DNA from: Ceratobasidium sp. AG-K
Taxonomy: Eukaryota > Basidiomycota > Agaricomycetes > Cantharellales > Ceratobasidiaceae
NCBI GenBank assembly: GCA_037039685.1
Contig: JAWNGF010000013.1
Span: forward strand, 1 to 64,000
Reading direction: 5' to 3'
Length of the DNA: 64,000 nucleotides
This document shows positions 36,336 to 48,962 of the stretch, piece after piece. The notes below the pieces were generated by a model, which was given only the letters and a program-made list of their open reading frames with translations, ran no database searches and was not told the origin of the DNA. A program made the position numbers and the translations under genes. Every line of letters starts with the position of its first letter. The first letter of the stretch is position 1.

Positions 36336-39300
36336 ATGAGGTTCGTGTCGCCCCTATACTCCTGTTTGCGTTGACGTATCTACTATACTACACAGGCTTC
36401 CACCTCGTGAACACGACAAACTTCTGCTTCACCAGCTCGGTTCGCTCGCACAACAACGCCTGGCTCGAGGTGTGAAGCTCAACCACACCGAAGCGACGGC
36501 GCTCATCGCATCCCAGCTACACGAATACATCCGTGATGGGAAGCATAGCGTGGCCGAGTTGATGCAACTCGGCAAGATGATGCTTGGTCGGCGTCATGTG
36601 TTGCCGAGCGTCCCAGCGTTGCTACACGAGATTCAGGTGGAGGGCACGTTTCACGATGGGTATGTATGCCTTGCTACTGGAAGAAGGTTGCTTATGTGGT
36701 GTCCAGGGTGTTTCTGGTTACTGTTCATAACCCCATCTCATCCGACTCGGGTGATCTCTCGATTGCGCTGTATGGGTCCTTCCTGCCGATTCCATCGAAT
36801 GACTTGTTCGAGCTAGAGGAGCCTTCGCTATATGCAAACAGCGCCGCTCCAGGAGCTGTGGTGGTGCGTCGTGAGCCGATTGTGCTTAACCAAGGACGAG
36901 ATCGCATCCGGCTTCGGGTCACCAACAAGGGCGATCGACCGATTCAGGTGCGTCGGACTTATGCCCTCATTTTCTGGAGCGACACGCTAAATGTCAACAG
37001 GTTGGGTCGCACTACCACTTCATCGAGACAAACCCCTCGCTCGATTTCGACCGCGAAAAAGCGTATGGGCGACGGCTTGACATCCCGGCTGGGACTGCAG
37101 TCCGGTTTGAACCAGGTGACATCAAGAGCGTGAACCTCGTCAGCATTGGTGGCGCGCAGATCATCTCGGGAGGGAATGGACTCGCGACTGGTGAGTTCTC
37201 CACACTCACATTTGAACCCCAGCTGACGACCGGCAGGCAAAGCACAGCTCACCCGATCCGATTCCATTCTGACCGAGCTGCTTCAGCGTGGCTTTGCCCA
37301 TACTCCCGAACCAGGTGCGCTGAGCGTCACCGAACCCAAAACCATGTCACGCGAGGGGTACGCCGGGATGTTTGGACCAACGACCGGAGACCGTGTTCGG
37401 TTGGGGGACACCGGGCTGTGGATCGAGATCGAGCGAGACTTCGTGAGTGCCCAGACTACTTTGACTTGGGATGGGGATTGATCGTGTTCGTCGAATAGAC
37501 GGTATATGGAGACGAGTGTAAATTCGGTGGCGGTATGTCATGCCCGCTCTCGTCTATTCAGTTGCCATTCTGACTAGGATTCTAGGCAAAGTGCTCCGCG
37601 AAGGCATGGGCCAGGCTACGAATCGATCGCATACTCAAGTACTCGATCTCCTGATCACAAACGCACTCGTTATTGATTGGTCGGGAATCTACAAGGTATC
37701 AACATCTCTTTTCCTCCCTCCTAATTGTTTTTCATATGAGGCAAAGGCAGACATTGGAGTCCGCAACGGTCGAATTGTTGCACTCGGAAAAGCAGGAAAC
37801 CCCGACGTGATGGAAGGGGTTCACCCGGAACTTGTCGCCGGAGCCAGCACCGAGGTCATCGCTGGCGAGAAACTGATCGTCACGGCGGGGACGATTGACG
37901 CGCACGTCCACTATATTTGTCCGCAGCAGTGGCAAGAGGTACGTCCCACCCATCCTCTCTTCTCCAGGCTCACGTGGCGATAGGCGATGGCATCCGGCAC
38001 AACAACCTTGATCGGAGGTGGAACCGGTCCTTCGGCGGGCACAAACGCAACAACATGTACGCCATCACCATTCTACATGCGCCACATGCTCGCCGCGACC
38101 GACTCGATCCCGATCAACTTTCTGTTTACTGGCAAAGGCAACGACGCGGGCCCCGAGGCGTTGGAGGACGTCGTCAAAGCTGGCGCGGGAGGATTGAAGT
38201 TGCACGAGGACTGGGGTTCGACGCCGGCTGCCATCAAGAACTGCTTGGACGTAGGGGACAAGTACGACGTGCAGGTATGCACCTTGTTCGCTCGCGCGTT
38301 GATTTACTAACGATCATTAGGTCAATATCCACACCGATACGTTAAACGAAAGTGGATTTGTGGAAAGTACGATTGCTGCGTTTGGAGGTCGGACGATCCA
38401 TACCTACCATACGGAGGGAGCTGGGGGTGGACACGCGCCGGATATTATTGTTGTGTGCGAGCAGGATAATGTGCTGCCGTCGTCAACCAACCCGACTCGG
38501 CCGTTTGCAACGAACACTCTAGACGAACACTTGGACGTGCGTACATCATCAATCCCTGTTAATTCTCACCAACTCGTTTACAGATGTTAATGGTGTGTCA
38601 CCACCTTGACAAATCCATTCCTGAGGACCTCGCGTTCGCCGAATCCCGCATCCGGGCCGAAACCGTTGCCGCGGAAGATGTCCTGCATGACACCGGTGCT
38701 ATATCCATGATCTCGTCCGACTCGCAAGCCATGGGCCGCGTAGGAGAAGTTGTCTCGCGTACGTGGCGCACGGCGGCCAAGATGCGCGAGCTTCGCGGGC
38801 CGTTGGTGAGCGAAGGCGACGAGGAGGGGAAGGATAATGTCCGTGTGAAGCGATATATCAGCAAATATACCGTCAATCCGTGAGTTCCCGACTGTTTGGT
38901 CAAGGGAACAGCGCCTGATGCAGTGGCAGTGCGATCACACATGGGATAAGCCATCTCGTTGGTCAAGTCGCTCCTGGTTGTCTGGCGGATTTAGTCTTGT
39001 GGCGCCCAGAGAATTTTGGTGCCAAACCGGAGATGGTGCTCAAGTCGGGTGTAATCGCCTGGGCTCAGGTGCGTGGGATTACGAATTGTGTCGGTGCTTG
39101 GCTGATGGATCTCGTAGATGGGTGATGCAAATGCATCTATCCCAACCATCCAGCCGGTTTATTCTAGGCCCATGTGGGGTGCTTATCCTGGTTCGGCGGC
39201 GCTCAACTCGGTCGCGTTTGTATCCCAAGTGTCAATTACGTCAGGTAAATCTCAATCCAATGCAGCCCATGCCTCGCTTCCTTCCTACATTGGTACTATT

Positions 39301-39526
39301 TCTTACGTTATTATTTGCAGGTGCCATCCAATCGTATGGTTTGTCCAAGACCGCCGAGGCGGTGGTTAATTGTCGCAACATCAAGAAGAAAGACATGAAG
39401 TGGAACGATTCGACGCCCAAGATGAGTGTCGATCCGGAGACGTATGCAGTACATGCGGACGGGGTCTTGGCCGATGTGGAGCCGGCGACCAAGTTGCCAT
39501 TGACTCGGGTTTATAACATATTCTAA
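36336..39526 (+). CDS. URE1: Urease (single-chain, plant/fungal type)
   Basis: Nickel enzyme hydrolysing urea to ammonia and carbamate in the cytosol. Fourteen exons: 36336-36340, 36396-36659, 36707-36947, 37001-37190, 37237-37442, 37499-37532, 37586-37695, 37747-37938, 37984-38274, 38321-38536, 38584-38879, 38930-39068, 39118-39244 and 39321-39526. All phases agree; 838 residues, versus 840 in jack bean urease. Order: gamma-like region ([13 protein letters not shown]), beta-like region (LVTVHNPIS...), then the alpha domain with [13 protein letters not shown] (H-x-H nickel ligands), GLKLHEDWG (carbamylated Lys), [16 protein letters not shown] (His ligands), MVCHHLD (flap Cys/His), the HGISHL region, and a C-terminal SRPMWGA...YNIF. 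Exon 1 codes only M plus part of R. At intron 7 two in-frame acceptors lie six bases apart (37741 and 37747); 37747 matches the family better. Needs UreD/F/G-type accessory proteins, none of which is in this window. Confidence 0.95.
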
Positions 39527-39737
39527 GTCTTAAAACTGGACGAACCACCTGGTGTATTTTAGTTACTCCCGCCCAGAAGAAAAAGGTGTATATACTATCT
39601 CATGAAGCGCGTGGCCTTGGAGCGCGTTGCTCAGGCAGTTACCAGTGGAGTGATCACGTTCATGCTTTTCAACCTTTTCAACTTGAGATGTTCATGCTCG
39701 CAAAGACGTAGCCCAAACCATCTGCTTCAACAGTAAC

Positions 39738-42036
39738 CTATTCTTCTATACAATTATCTTTACAAGAACCCTGTGCTATATATAAACCTGCGAATCTGCT
39801 ATTATATCTTTCTGTATCGAAGGGTGAGTTTGTGCAAAGGCGGTATACGAAAGGGACATACAATATTTTCAGACACATACAACTGCGCCAAGTTACGTCA
39901 GCCGACCTGTCTGCTACTAAGTTCTCCGCACAACTGACCTTGGGATACTGAAGCTGGTCATTACTATTGGTATTGGTTCCTTGTACGCCCTGATCCTTAC
40001 TGGCGCGTGTAATTGCCTCTTGACCAGGCCCTGGGGCATTCGGATTTTGGCCTCCAATTGCCAGATTATGCATCTCGAATTGCTCACTGTACGAAGTTAG
40101 CTGGCTTAACCCCGGCAGAAGCGCTGAAATTTCCTACTGGATACGTCGATTAAGAACTCTGTATGTGACCTTTTCCCTTTCTGAATGCAGAATAGCCCCC
40201 ATGAATGCCTATACGGGTGCCAAGTCAGGCTAGCGTACGATTCCAGATCACGTCAGCACATACACTTGTGAATCTGCCGCCTGAGTTTTTGTCCTCTCTA
40301 GCAGATTGGTATCTTTCACACGCAGCCCACGAGACCTAAAACCCAACCATTGAACCAACCTTTTGCGACTTTCTATGGGACTTACCACTTCACAACGATC
40401 GGGGAACGCAGTGAAATTCATGGTTGCAGGCGCATCCAGCCCGTCAGATTTAGGATCCCAGGACATAGCATTCGAATCGGCCCGAGGGATGGTGTCTATA
40501 TCACAATTTGACAGACTCAGCTTGGAGGGGAGGCCTGTATCAAAGTGATATTATTGTCTTTTGTTACAGGCTCGCAGGATCCAGAAACTTACCCAGCAAG
40601 TTTCCCGATTGGTTTACTACCACATCGGAGTAGATCTGATCAAGGAGGGCGGGATCGTGAACGTTTCCTGTGCTAAACCTGGTACGTCTCCTGATATGAC
40701 TCATGTCAACGGTCTCGGGGACCAGAGCTACTGATTTGTCAATATCTCTTCTTATGCTGCACGAAGCGGATACATGCGCACCAGCCAATCCTCCACTAAA
40801 GCAGCACTGAAACAATGGTTTACAACGTTAATCACTGGCCGCATGATACTTGATCGGAAAATTATTACATCGAACATAACCTTGCGTTGAAAACTCCACG
40901 CTCAATTGTGTACTCGCAAGCAGGATGTAATACGCACCGTAAGCTTAGTGCCATTCGCAATCTTAACAAGGCATTGATTTAGTACCTATGGAGTGCAAAC
41001 GTTAGCCAAGATCCTTAAACAAATCCAACATGCGTACATCGTCGAATAGTACTGTCTCCGGGTCAGGCTTTTCTACGTCGCTCTCCGGGTCAACAATAGA
41101 TAAGAAGTCCCGTGGCAGTATCCCTAGCCACATGGTTATTGCTACACCACTGTATGCCGAAGCATGAGTGAAACCTTACCCTCATTCGTATACATGTTTT
41201 GGCCATCCTGAGTGTTGAGAGTACATCCATGCCCAGCAACTATGGTTCCTTAAGTGAGTCGCGCTAGCTTATGATAACACTCCAACGACGAACTTACAAA
41301 ACAAAAACCGCCTGGATCCCGAAAATGTTCCTTCCACAAGCCACTCCAACCCTTTAATCTACATCTTGACTTTAGCTCACTCCAAGTACAATGCTACCCT
41401 GGGACAAACAATATTGTCTTTATTTGGCCATCTCGTATCTTTACGGTTCTTATTACTGACGTCGACCCGGTCGGCTAAGACGCGAATGCACTTTTCGTGA
41501 TACTGAAACTCCTTTTCTGGTTTCACGACCAGCTTGATTAGAAATCAGCTATGCGTTCTGCACAAATGATGACTCACGGAGCACATTCAGTATATTTTGT
41601 GCATCAACATAGGTTGCTGGGAGTGGCTCAGGTCGCCCGTAATGAATAGCAATCTACACCAGGAACTGAGCGCTGTGTCATGATATCAAACGCGACTTAC
41701 CACCAACGCCCTATGCTCTTCGATTTTATTTTCATATTGTGGCAACGGCTCGTCTGGGTGATTCCATTTCTTATTATCGAAGGACTGGATAAAGTGGCGT
41801 CGCTGTTGATCGAATTTTGATTGGTTGATAGGGCCTGTTACGGCTTGCGTAAAGACTCTATTCATTGCTGCTTGCGATTGATATCTGGGCTCTTGGAGAT
41901 CCTGAACAACCTCGAGCTGCTGAGCGCCGGCCATGGGGATCGGTGCTGCGAAGGGGCCAGGGTTTGAAGGCAGGACGACAGGTGCGGTCCTTTTACCACG
42001 ATTCCGCACTTCGTGATCATCGTTCACTAGACGCAA
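39738..42036 (-). CDS. Unrecognised multi-exon protein, tandem paralogue X1
   Basis: Reverse-strand gene with many short exons. Blocks conserved with the neighbour at 42700-44454 appear in the same order: FDQ.R..F...F....W near 41760-41840; IA.HYG...PLPATYVD..NIL.VL (41653-41578); YH.KCIRVLAD (from 41516); GHGCTLN.QD (about 41200); GILPRDFLS (about 41120); LV..ANGTKLTVR (about 40950); then VNQSGNLLG (about 40600), GLPSKLSLS (about 40545) and SEQFEMHN near 40090. Donors are canonical (GTAAGT-type) and exon junctions coincide between copies. No signal peptide, membrane helix or known catalytic motif is recognised, so no function is offered. Exact ends are approximate, and it could be two genes if the ANGTKLTVR exon is terminal. 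Confidence 0.5.
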
Positions 42037-42599
42037 ATAAATGGGCTCGTTAGCTTTATGGTACTGCTAGGTATGGGTATCGAGCGTTACCAGTAGGCTC
42101 GGTAGTTGTTTCAGTCATTCCTGAGGATTGTGCAGACTAACACCGACGGGTAGCTTCTCCAAGTACTAAAATACGTAGTTGGTTGTTTAGGCATATGCCG
42201 AGTCAAAATGTTTCAAACCCAGTTCGCACGTGCTAGCTTCGTGTGGAAAACGTGTTACACTGGGTGGGTAGGGAAATAGGGGTAAAACACCAAGGCCATC
42301 AATCAATTGCTTCCTGAAGTAGCGCCAACCGAAGGTCAGCCCTACATATGGTAACAACTCTTTCGTAGAGCTCTAAATCCCCGCCCACACCCAGCATTGC
42401 CTACTGGTGGAAGGTTCTGAGGCCCGCACTGACCGAAGGATTGTCTGGTGCACCCACATGCTACAGTGATATTGTTAAAAAGTACTATGCAGCCGCAGCG
42501 CGATGTTGATTGAGATCGATAGCGATCACACCAGTCCATTCAGTCTCTTTATTCTATTACATTGTACATTTTACCGACTATAAAATTAGATGTGAACCT

Positions 42600-44454
42600 C
42601 CAAATCTGCTATGGTATTTTTCTTGAGGCGCAACTTGAGTCTTTAGTATACCGTTCTCAGCTTAAGGTTTCAAGCTCTGGTTATGCCTTTCGAACTGCTC
42701 GCTGATGTAAACTAGATAGGGTGCAGCTCTGTTGAGAATGCCTGTAGATAGATTTACTTTAGACGGAAGACCTAGAAGCAATTAAGAATCAGTGAGTGGC
42801 TGCATGTTCAATTTTCGGATCGTAACCCATACCTAGAAAGTTTCCCGTCTGGTTCGCCGCAACATTAGAGGAGGTCGTTTCGGCCGTATTTGAATTGACA
42901 AAATTTCTTATACTAAACATATTTCGCTGCCTCATTTTACTCAAATCCACAGCTCCCGGAACCAAGGCTAGTCTCAATGAGGTTAAATCGCTTTGAGTTA
43001 ATAATGAACTTGCACATGCCAGTTAGCCCCCCACTAAAGCAGCACTAGGGATAAACGTCAGGCAGCGCTCCAGTGATCAATATGAATGGCAGTTACATCA
43101 AACATGAACTTGAAAACCGGATGGATTAGTCCCATTCAATGCTTCGGTAAGTCGTGCGTACGGTAAGCTTAGTTCCATTCGCCATATCGACGAGGCTCTG
43201 GTTGAGCTCCTAGAAGGTCCATCCGTTAACTGAATTCAGAAGTTACATGTATTTAAAAGGCCACTCGGATTGTCAAATGGCCCCAAACGTGTGCTGGATG
43301 ATGGTATGGCCTGCAAACGGTGTCAGGGTTAGGCTGCTCTTCCCCCGTTTGCCGATCGGTGAAAGTTAAATAGTCTCTCGGAAGTATCCCTATGTTGGCT
43401 GTGATTATATGCGCTTGTCGATGCGTTCATCGGAGGTTTACCTTCTTTTGTGCACATAAGTTGGTCATCTTGATTATCTATTGTGCATCCATGTTCCGCG
43501 ACTTCTCTGATTTGGTCCAAATGATAATTGAGCGAGTAAGTGACCTACAAAATTGAAAACGTCTTGATCTTCCTCCTGTTCCCTGGACGAGCCATTGCAG
43601 ACCTTTAGGTTAGTGGTTTCGCTAGCTCGGTTAGGGTTCTTCGCTTCCTCACTACTAACTATATTGTCCCTGTTTGGCCATCTTGCGTCTTTGCGGTTAT
43701 CGCTAATCTTTTACTTGATCTGCCAAGACACGAATACATTTTGGATGGTAATGATATTCTTCCTATAAGACCTCGCAGATACATGTTAGCATGGGCGCAC
43801 CGATATAACCCAAATGACTTGCCGAGCACATCCAAAATATTAGGTACATCTACGTAGGTCGCGGGGAGAGGATCGAGCTTCCCATAATGAACCGCAATCT
43901 TCATAACAATTTAGTATTGGAGATCTATCAAGCCTGTCGGCGACACGCACGACCAGCGCCTTACGAGGCTGAAGCATGTCCTCAAAGTACAGTAAAGACC
44001 CTTCCAGACAACTCCAATATCTGTCCTCGAATTTACTGACAAATTTATTCCTACGCTGGTCGAAATCGGATTGGTCAACGGGCGCCGCCAGTGCTTGCCG
44101 CAATACGTTATTGACCGACGCCAAAGGCGGGTATATCGACTCAGGTACAGACTGTTTTGCTGCAGGACGTTCATCCGGCGGTGGTGTGGGCGGGCGCGCG
44201 TGAGCGCCATAGGGGCTAGGGTTCATGAGTTGAACCACTGGTAGGTTACCTTTTCCTCGGAATCGGGAGTTTTCTCCAGAGATGGCTTGAATAGCGGTTA
44301 AAAGTGCTACGACATTGCTCAGATGTGGACTCACAGGCCGTAGGCTTAGAATAAGGCATTTATTGATTCCTTGTCGAATGCTTAGCCTAGGGAGCAACTT
44401 CTTACGGATCCACCGCAAGACCAGTGGTTTAAGTAGCAGGGTGGTTCCCCTCAC
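42600..44454 (-). CDS. Unrecognised multi-exon protein, tandem paralogue X2
   Basis: Head-to-tail partner of the gene at 39738-42036. It shares the same series of blocks: FDQRRNKFVSKFEDRYW (about 44060), IAVHYGKLDPLPATYVD (about 43890), YHPKCIRVLADQ (about 43740), EHGCTIDNQDD (about 43470), GILPRDYLTF (about 43380), LV.MANGTKLTVR (about 43180), ANQTGNFLG (about 42840) and GLPSKVNLS (about 42760). After YHPKCIRVLADQ the frame differs from X1 by a small shift (near 43715), so this copy may be partly decayed. The upstream start is uncertain; the open frame to 44454 may include non-coding sequence. Function unknown. Confidence 0.42.
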
Positions 44455-46135
44455 GTTTGAGCATGAGATTGCCGTGCTTCAGAATTGTGCTATCGCGGTC
44501 GTTGCAAAGGGCGGTTTATGCCTTCAAGCATCCAGTAGTTGATTTGTCGAGCAGGCGCTAAATCTCCAGTAAGCCCATATACAGCAGCGTGCATCACTTT
44601 ATTTCAAAGTGGAAAGGCGCTAGGGTATCTTACGCAACGAAGCACCCTCTGGTTAACATCCAACATATGGATGTGGTCTTTGGCGGTGTACGCCATGTTT
44701 GTCCCCAATTTCGGGCCATGCAATCCGCCATGCCAACACCTGCAGGATCAAACCCCGATTGTGTAATTCGTGACCACCATGAGCACTCATTGTTCCAAGT
44801 TGGCCAGGTGCACACTGCCTCTCGTTCTAAATGGCAGTGATAGGAGGCATACAGGTTTCCTGGCTAAAGTGACGCCATAACCACGGTGCTTTCATTGGGA
44901 ACGTGGGTTTTTGATCTTGAACGCGAAGTTGGGCATGGGGCAACGCGTGAGCTTGCAGTGCGAAATAGTTTTGATCAAGTGTATACGGGGTGCATCTCGC
45001 GGCGGTGGTGTGTGATTTAGGCCAAGCTGTCCTTCATAAGGATTGAGTACTTGATCATACGCCATGTTTTGGAGCCATCATATTTTACAAAGGAGAGTGT
45101 GGATGGGAGCTCTGATGAGGCTTAATCTGACATTATCAAGTAGGTATCAGGACCGCTTCGCGGACAACCTTTGTATAAAATTTGTTCCTAGGTACAGGAG
45201 CAATTCAATAATGTATGCTTCACCTTTGAGTAACCGTAACTCTAGATCCACTAAACGAGATTCAATTACTCAAGTTGAATACGCATACATGTGGTCTTTC
45301 AACCAGATGCGATTCTCTAAGTACCACCTACATGCTCAAGTCGAAGCTTAATGAGCGTCCTCAATTACAGTGTACTCTACATGACCATGTTAATACAGAT
45401 ATCGGTTCAGCACGAGCTGTCAAGCAGAGCGTGTGCTATCAGGGACACTGAATGAATTGCCGTCACTACGGTGTACAAAATATAGCCGACGGAACGACTC
45501 TCGCGAAAATCCTCGTCAGTACGTGGGGCGAGAGCCCGAACATTGTTAGGGGAATCAACGTCGGCCGGGTTAAGAGCCCGGTTCTCCGGTATGCCCGCGA
45601 CTGACCGAGTACCTAGCGGGAAGATAGAATGGGATTTTCGGTCGCATTGGGACTGGACGAGGTTCACGAGTCCGTTAAAGAGAATTTGCATTTGCTTGCC
45701 AAGATGCAAATGGGGTTGTGGATGAATGCGATCCTTGATTCGGACAATGTGAATCGGGCGAGGCCATAATGAGGATATAGGGAGGCTCTTGGTAGAGATC
45801 GCTCACTCGGCTTTACGGAATTTATACCCGAATCAAACACCAGCACAGTCGATCGATCGGCTTCAGTCGGTCAGGAATCGTGCCCAGATGTTTATCGAGC
45901 ATAATTTGAATTGTGTCGCTTGTTGTTATCCTACACAAATATATCCCAAAGCGAAATAGCCGCGTTGCGCCAATTATCGTAGCCGCATGGATACGCCGTG
46001 GCCGATGCTGTAGCCACGCCCCGAATCTCCGAAGCGTGTTGTGATCTCGGTAAACAAATCTGAGCATGTGGCACATCGATGTGACGAGACACTCGATGTG
46101 ATGGGGACAATCGCCGCAAGGGCATCGGGCAAACA
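44455..46135. other. No gene recognised
   Basis: Several short frames on both strands (for example 45064-45351 forward, 45822-46148 reverse) lack motifs, splice support or paralogues. Confidence 0.4.
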
Positions 46136-46453
46136 ATGGCGGCAGCAACAGACTCGACTAGCAAACGAGATCCAATTCAGTGCGCATTCGAGCTAGCAAC
46201 AAAGCCAACTCTAGCGGAGAACAAAGGCGGACATTTGATGGGATGGATGGGCAAAGCAAAGCAAAAGTCACATGACATGACACCGACACTGCCACAAAGC
46301 GTGGAAAGGGGCCGGATATGGGTAGGCCTGGCTGCCACATCACTCTCGTCTCGCCATCACCAGCGGACGACTGCCCAGACGACACCCCCCATCCCATCCA
46401 CCAGTTTACGAATCAGACCACCACAGAAGTCAGAGATTAGAGACGATTCGGGA

Positions 46454-47330
46454 ATGGCCGGGATCATGCTCCGCTCGCTTGCTTCGGCACCGTCGTTTAG
46501 CTCGGAGCGGACGCCTCTCCCGCGCATCCCAGACACACTCATCAGTATCCCAGACCGCTCATGGTCCCCAGGTGAGTGACTCGCATTTTCCCGAAATTTG
46601 TCTGTGGCGTGCTGACTCAGCGACAATTTTCGCAGCGTCGGGCAAGGCCAAGACGGCGTCCGAGTCGGTGCGCGCATCGCCATATCCTCCCCTCTCGCGC
46701 TCGGCGTCTGGCTTTGGGTCGGGGGCGGGCGCCAAACGACTTTCCACCCGCCAGCCACTAAAGCGCACCCCGTCGCTACATGGCGGAGACTCGCTCGCGT
46801 CGCTGCAACAAGCAGCCGACGACGTCAAGCCACGCAAGCGCCGTCCCATGGGCCGCCCGCTCAGGCCTTCCCCATCGCTGATTAATGCGATGCCCTTGGA
46901 CGTGCTCGTATGTCCTCCCCCGGCGCCAATGCCCAGATGCGTTCCCACGCCCATCCCCGCCCCAGATCCACCCAAACCTCCACCGGTTCGCAGGCGCTCG
47001 TCGCTTGCGCCCGCCCCATCCTTCCCGACCGCCCTCGTCGTGTCTAGATCCACCCTCCCGAGTCCACCCGCGTTTATCCCTGGCAAGAAAAAACGCGAAC
47101 CTCTCGCGCAACGTATGCTCCGTCGCACGTTTGAACGCACGCCCCGCGGCGCTCAGGTTAAAGTCCTCGGCGCCCACGCGGCGATGCGGATGATGAGCGA
47201 AGCCGAAGAAGAAGCGGCCGTCGCTGCCTCGGTTGTTGTCGTCCCCGATCCCGACGAAGACGTACGCATGGCCGATTCCTGGGTCCAGGTCTCGGACGAT
47301 ATGGAGTGGAGCGTGATTGATCGCGAATGA
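46454..47330 (+). CDS. Ser/Pro/Arg-rich protein, unrecognised
   Basis: Two exons: 46454-46571 and 46636-47330, with a 64-nt intron (GTGAGT..TTCGCAG, phase 1), giving 270 residues. An in-frame ATG at 46136 would extend the N-terminus by about 106 residues, but that part lacks codon-level plausibility. The protein is mostly low-complexity: Ser-rich N-terminal third, basic KPRKRRPMGRP segment, Pro-rich middle, a helical-looking basic block (PLAQRMLRRTFERTPRGAQV), and an acidic end (PDPDEDVRMADSW..VSDDMEW). The layout suggests a disordered nuclear or regulatory protein. No family is recognised, so no role is proposed. Confidence 0.55.
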
Positions 47331-47773
47331 TATGTCTATGCCTATGCTTCCCCTCTACGCATTCCATACCCCGGATTTTTACATTTGTTCAAGCCCTTTC
47401 GTTGTATCCATATGTTGTATGTGCCATGAAGCACCAAGCCAAGCCTAGGCCAGCCAAAGAGCTGATACACAGACTTTTTTCGTGGGATCTGAGTTTTCGG
47501 TATTTATGTACAAATCGTGAAATCGTAATCGCGCCGGTCGTCGGCCGTGCGTCGTTCTTGGCTATAATCGCTACTTGGCGGGTCGGTCGAGTCTCGTGGC
47601 GTACGTCGAGTCGGGTGGCTCGTGGTTATTTAGGTCTTCCTGATTTGGGTCCAATTTTATAAAGATGCATATGTCTCGTGTCCTTCCTACAAATAGGGTG
47701 GCGAGCCTCACCGAAACATCCGTACGTTCCACCTCGTAATCTTTGACCGTACTCGAACTTTCACTGTACAATT
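47331..47773. other. Short intergenic space
   Basis: 3' region of the preceding gene and upstream region of the BTB gene. Nothing further is seen. Confidence 0.4.
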
Positions 47774-48470
47774 ATGCCTACAGCGCAGACACTGTCCGAC
47801 TCAGAGTCAGCCAAGATAACGGCTGAACATCCAATCAATCATGGATTCACTACCGGTGGCGATATCACTATTCGATCTTCCGATGGAATCGATTTTAGCG
47901 TTCATTCGGTCGTTCTCTCTCTCCTCTCCAGCATTTTCGGACCTACTCCCCCCTGATACTCGTCCCGAGGTGATTAGGTTGGGCGAGACTGCCGAACTTG
48001 TTGCTCTTATCCTCGGATACATATACCCTAGACCACCTCCCCCAATCGCCTCTTTCGAGACACTAGACAAGGCGTTGCGTGCCGCCGCAAAATACCAGCT
48101 CGAAGGAATGAAAACCAACATACGCGAACGATTATCCCTCGTTTATTCCACCGTCTCGGTATACGCCAACCCGCTCTATGCGTTCTCGCTTGCCGTCACG
48201 CATGGGTTCCAAAAGGAGGCCGAGCTCGCCGCTCAAGTGGCCTCGAGGCGATTCGGCTTTCGTGCCTGGGAGGACTTAGTCAAATTCCTTGATGCTGCGC
48301 CGCCAGTCGCACCGTTGGTCAGGCTCATTGGACTACCATTGGTGCAAACACGCGTCCTGGTCGACGTAATTTTTTCGTTCAATAAGACACCTATGAAGAT
48401 CTCGGGAGACAATTGGAATCTATTGAGAATCGAATGGAATCGAATCGAATGTACACGTACTACTTACTGA
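47774..48470 (+). pseudogene. BTB/POZ-domain protein with a frameshift
   Basis: The first frame (47774-47956) encodes a typical fungal BTB opening: H......GDITIRSSDG..F.VHS.VLSLLSSIF. The second frame (47841-48470) continues with DLLPPDTRPEVIRLGE, then LVALILGYIYPRP, LDKALRAAAKYQLEGMK, and a C-terminal helical region common in agaricomycete BTB proteins. The switch must occur around 47915-47950, in a CT-rich tract, and needs a one-base shift. The only GT..AG pair there would give a 23-nt intron, too short. Either a disabled gene or a sequence error. BTB domains mediate dimerisation and, in some proteins, cullin-3 binding; no second domain is visible. Confidence 0.65.
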
Positions 48471-48517
48471 ATATGTACGATTGACTGGCTGTATGCTGAC
48501 TGATTATTCTCGTGCTG

Positions 48518-48886
48518 ACTGAGAGTACACGTATTCGTGTTACTAATTGTTCTTTCACTCTCGTTCTATGTTCTACGTCCACATGTATATAAAGTCGACT
48601 GCGTATTCGCTATATACATTGTTGAATATTCAGTCTTATACGTGTATATATGCGTGTCACGTGATAGTGTTCCACATGGACTTGCGCTTCGGGGAAATTT
48701 TATCCTCAGTTCTCTACTCTCAAGTAGCACGAGCTGAGGTATAGTCTAGATTTTATCTTTTATATTCTTTTGCTTATATTACCTGTAGTTACATCGATTT
48801 CCAGGTATATACATGCACAGTTCTCTACTCTCAAGTAGCACGAGCTGAGTTACATTGATTTCCAGCTCGGCACTGCACTTATCACA
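48518..48886 (+). repeat. Probable 5' LTR of copia element C
   Basis: Proposed from TGAGAGTACACG to TTATCACA, followed by a GGTTATGGGCC primer-binding-site-like sequence at 48891. Inside, a 32-bp segment (48707-48738) recurs at 48818-48849, and a TTACAT.GATTTCCAG piece is also repeated. Boundaries are uncertain because the 3' LTR is not in the window. Confidence 0.4.
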
Positions 48887-48962
48887 AAAGGTTATGGGCC
48901 CTGGTAGCGTCAAAGAAGAACAAGAGGACCCAGAGAATACTGTAAACATTACTACTACAACA

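Noticed and set aside
46479..47177. Long overlapping reverse-strand frames opposite the Ser/Pro-rich gene
   Set aside because: They are GC-rich shadow frames; the forward frame has a well-formed intron and consistent phase, whereas the reverse ones do not.
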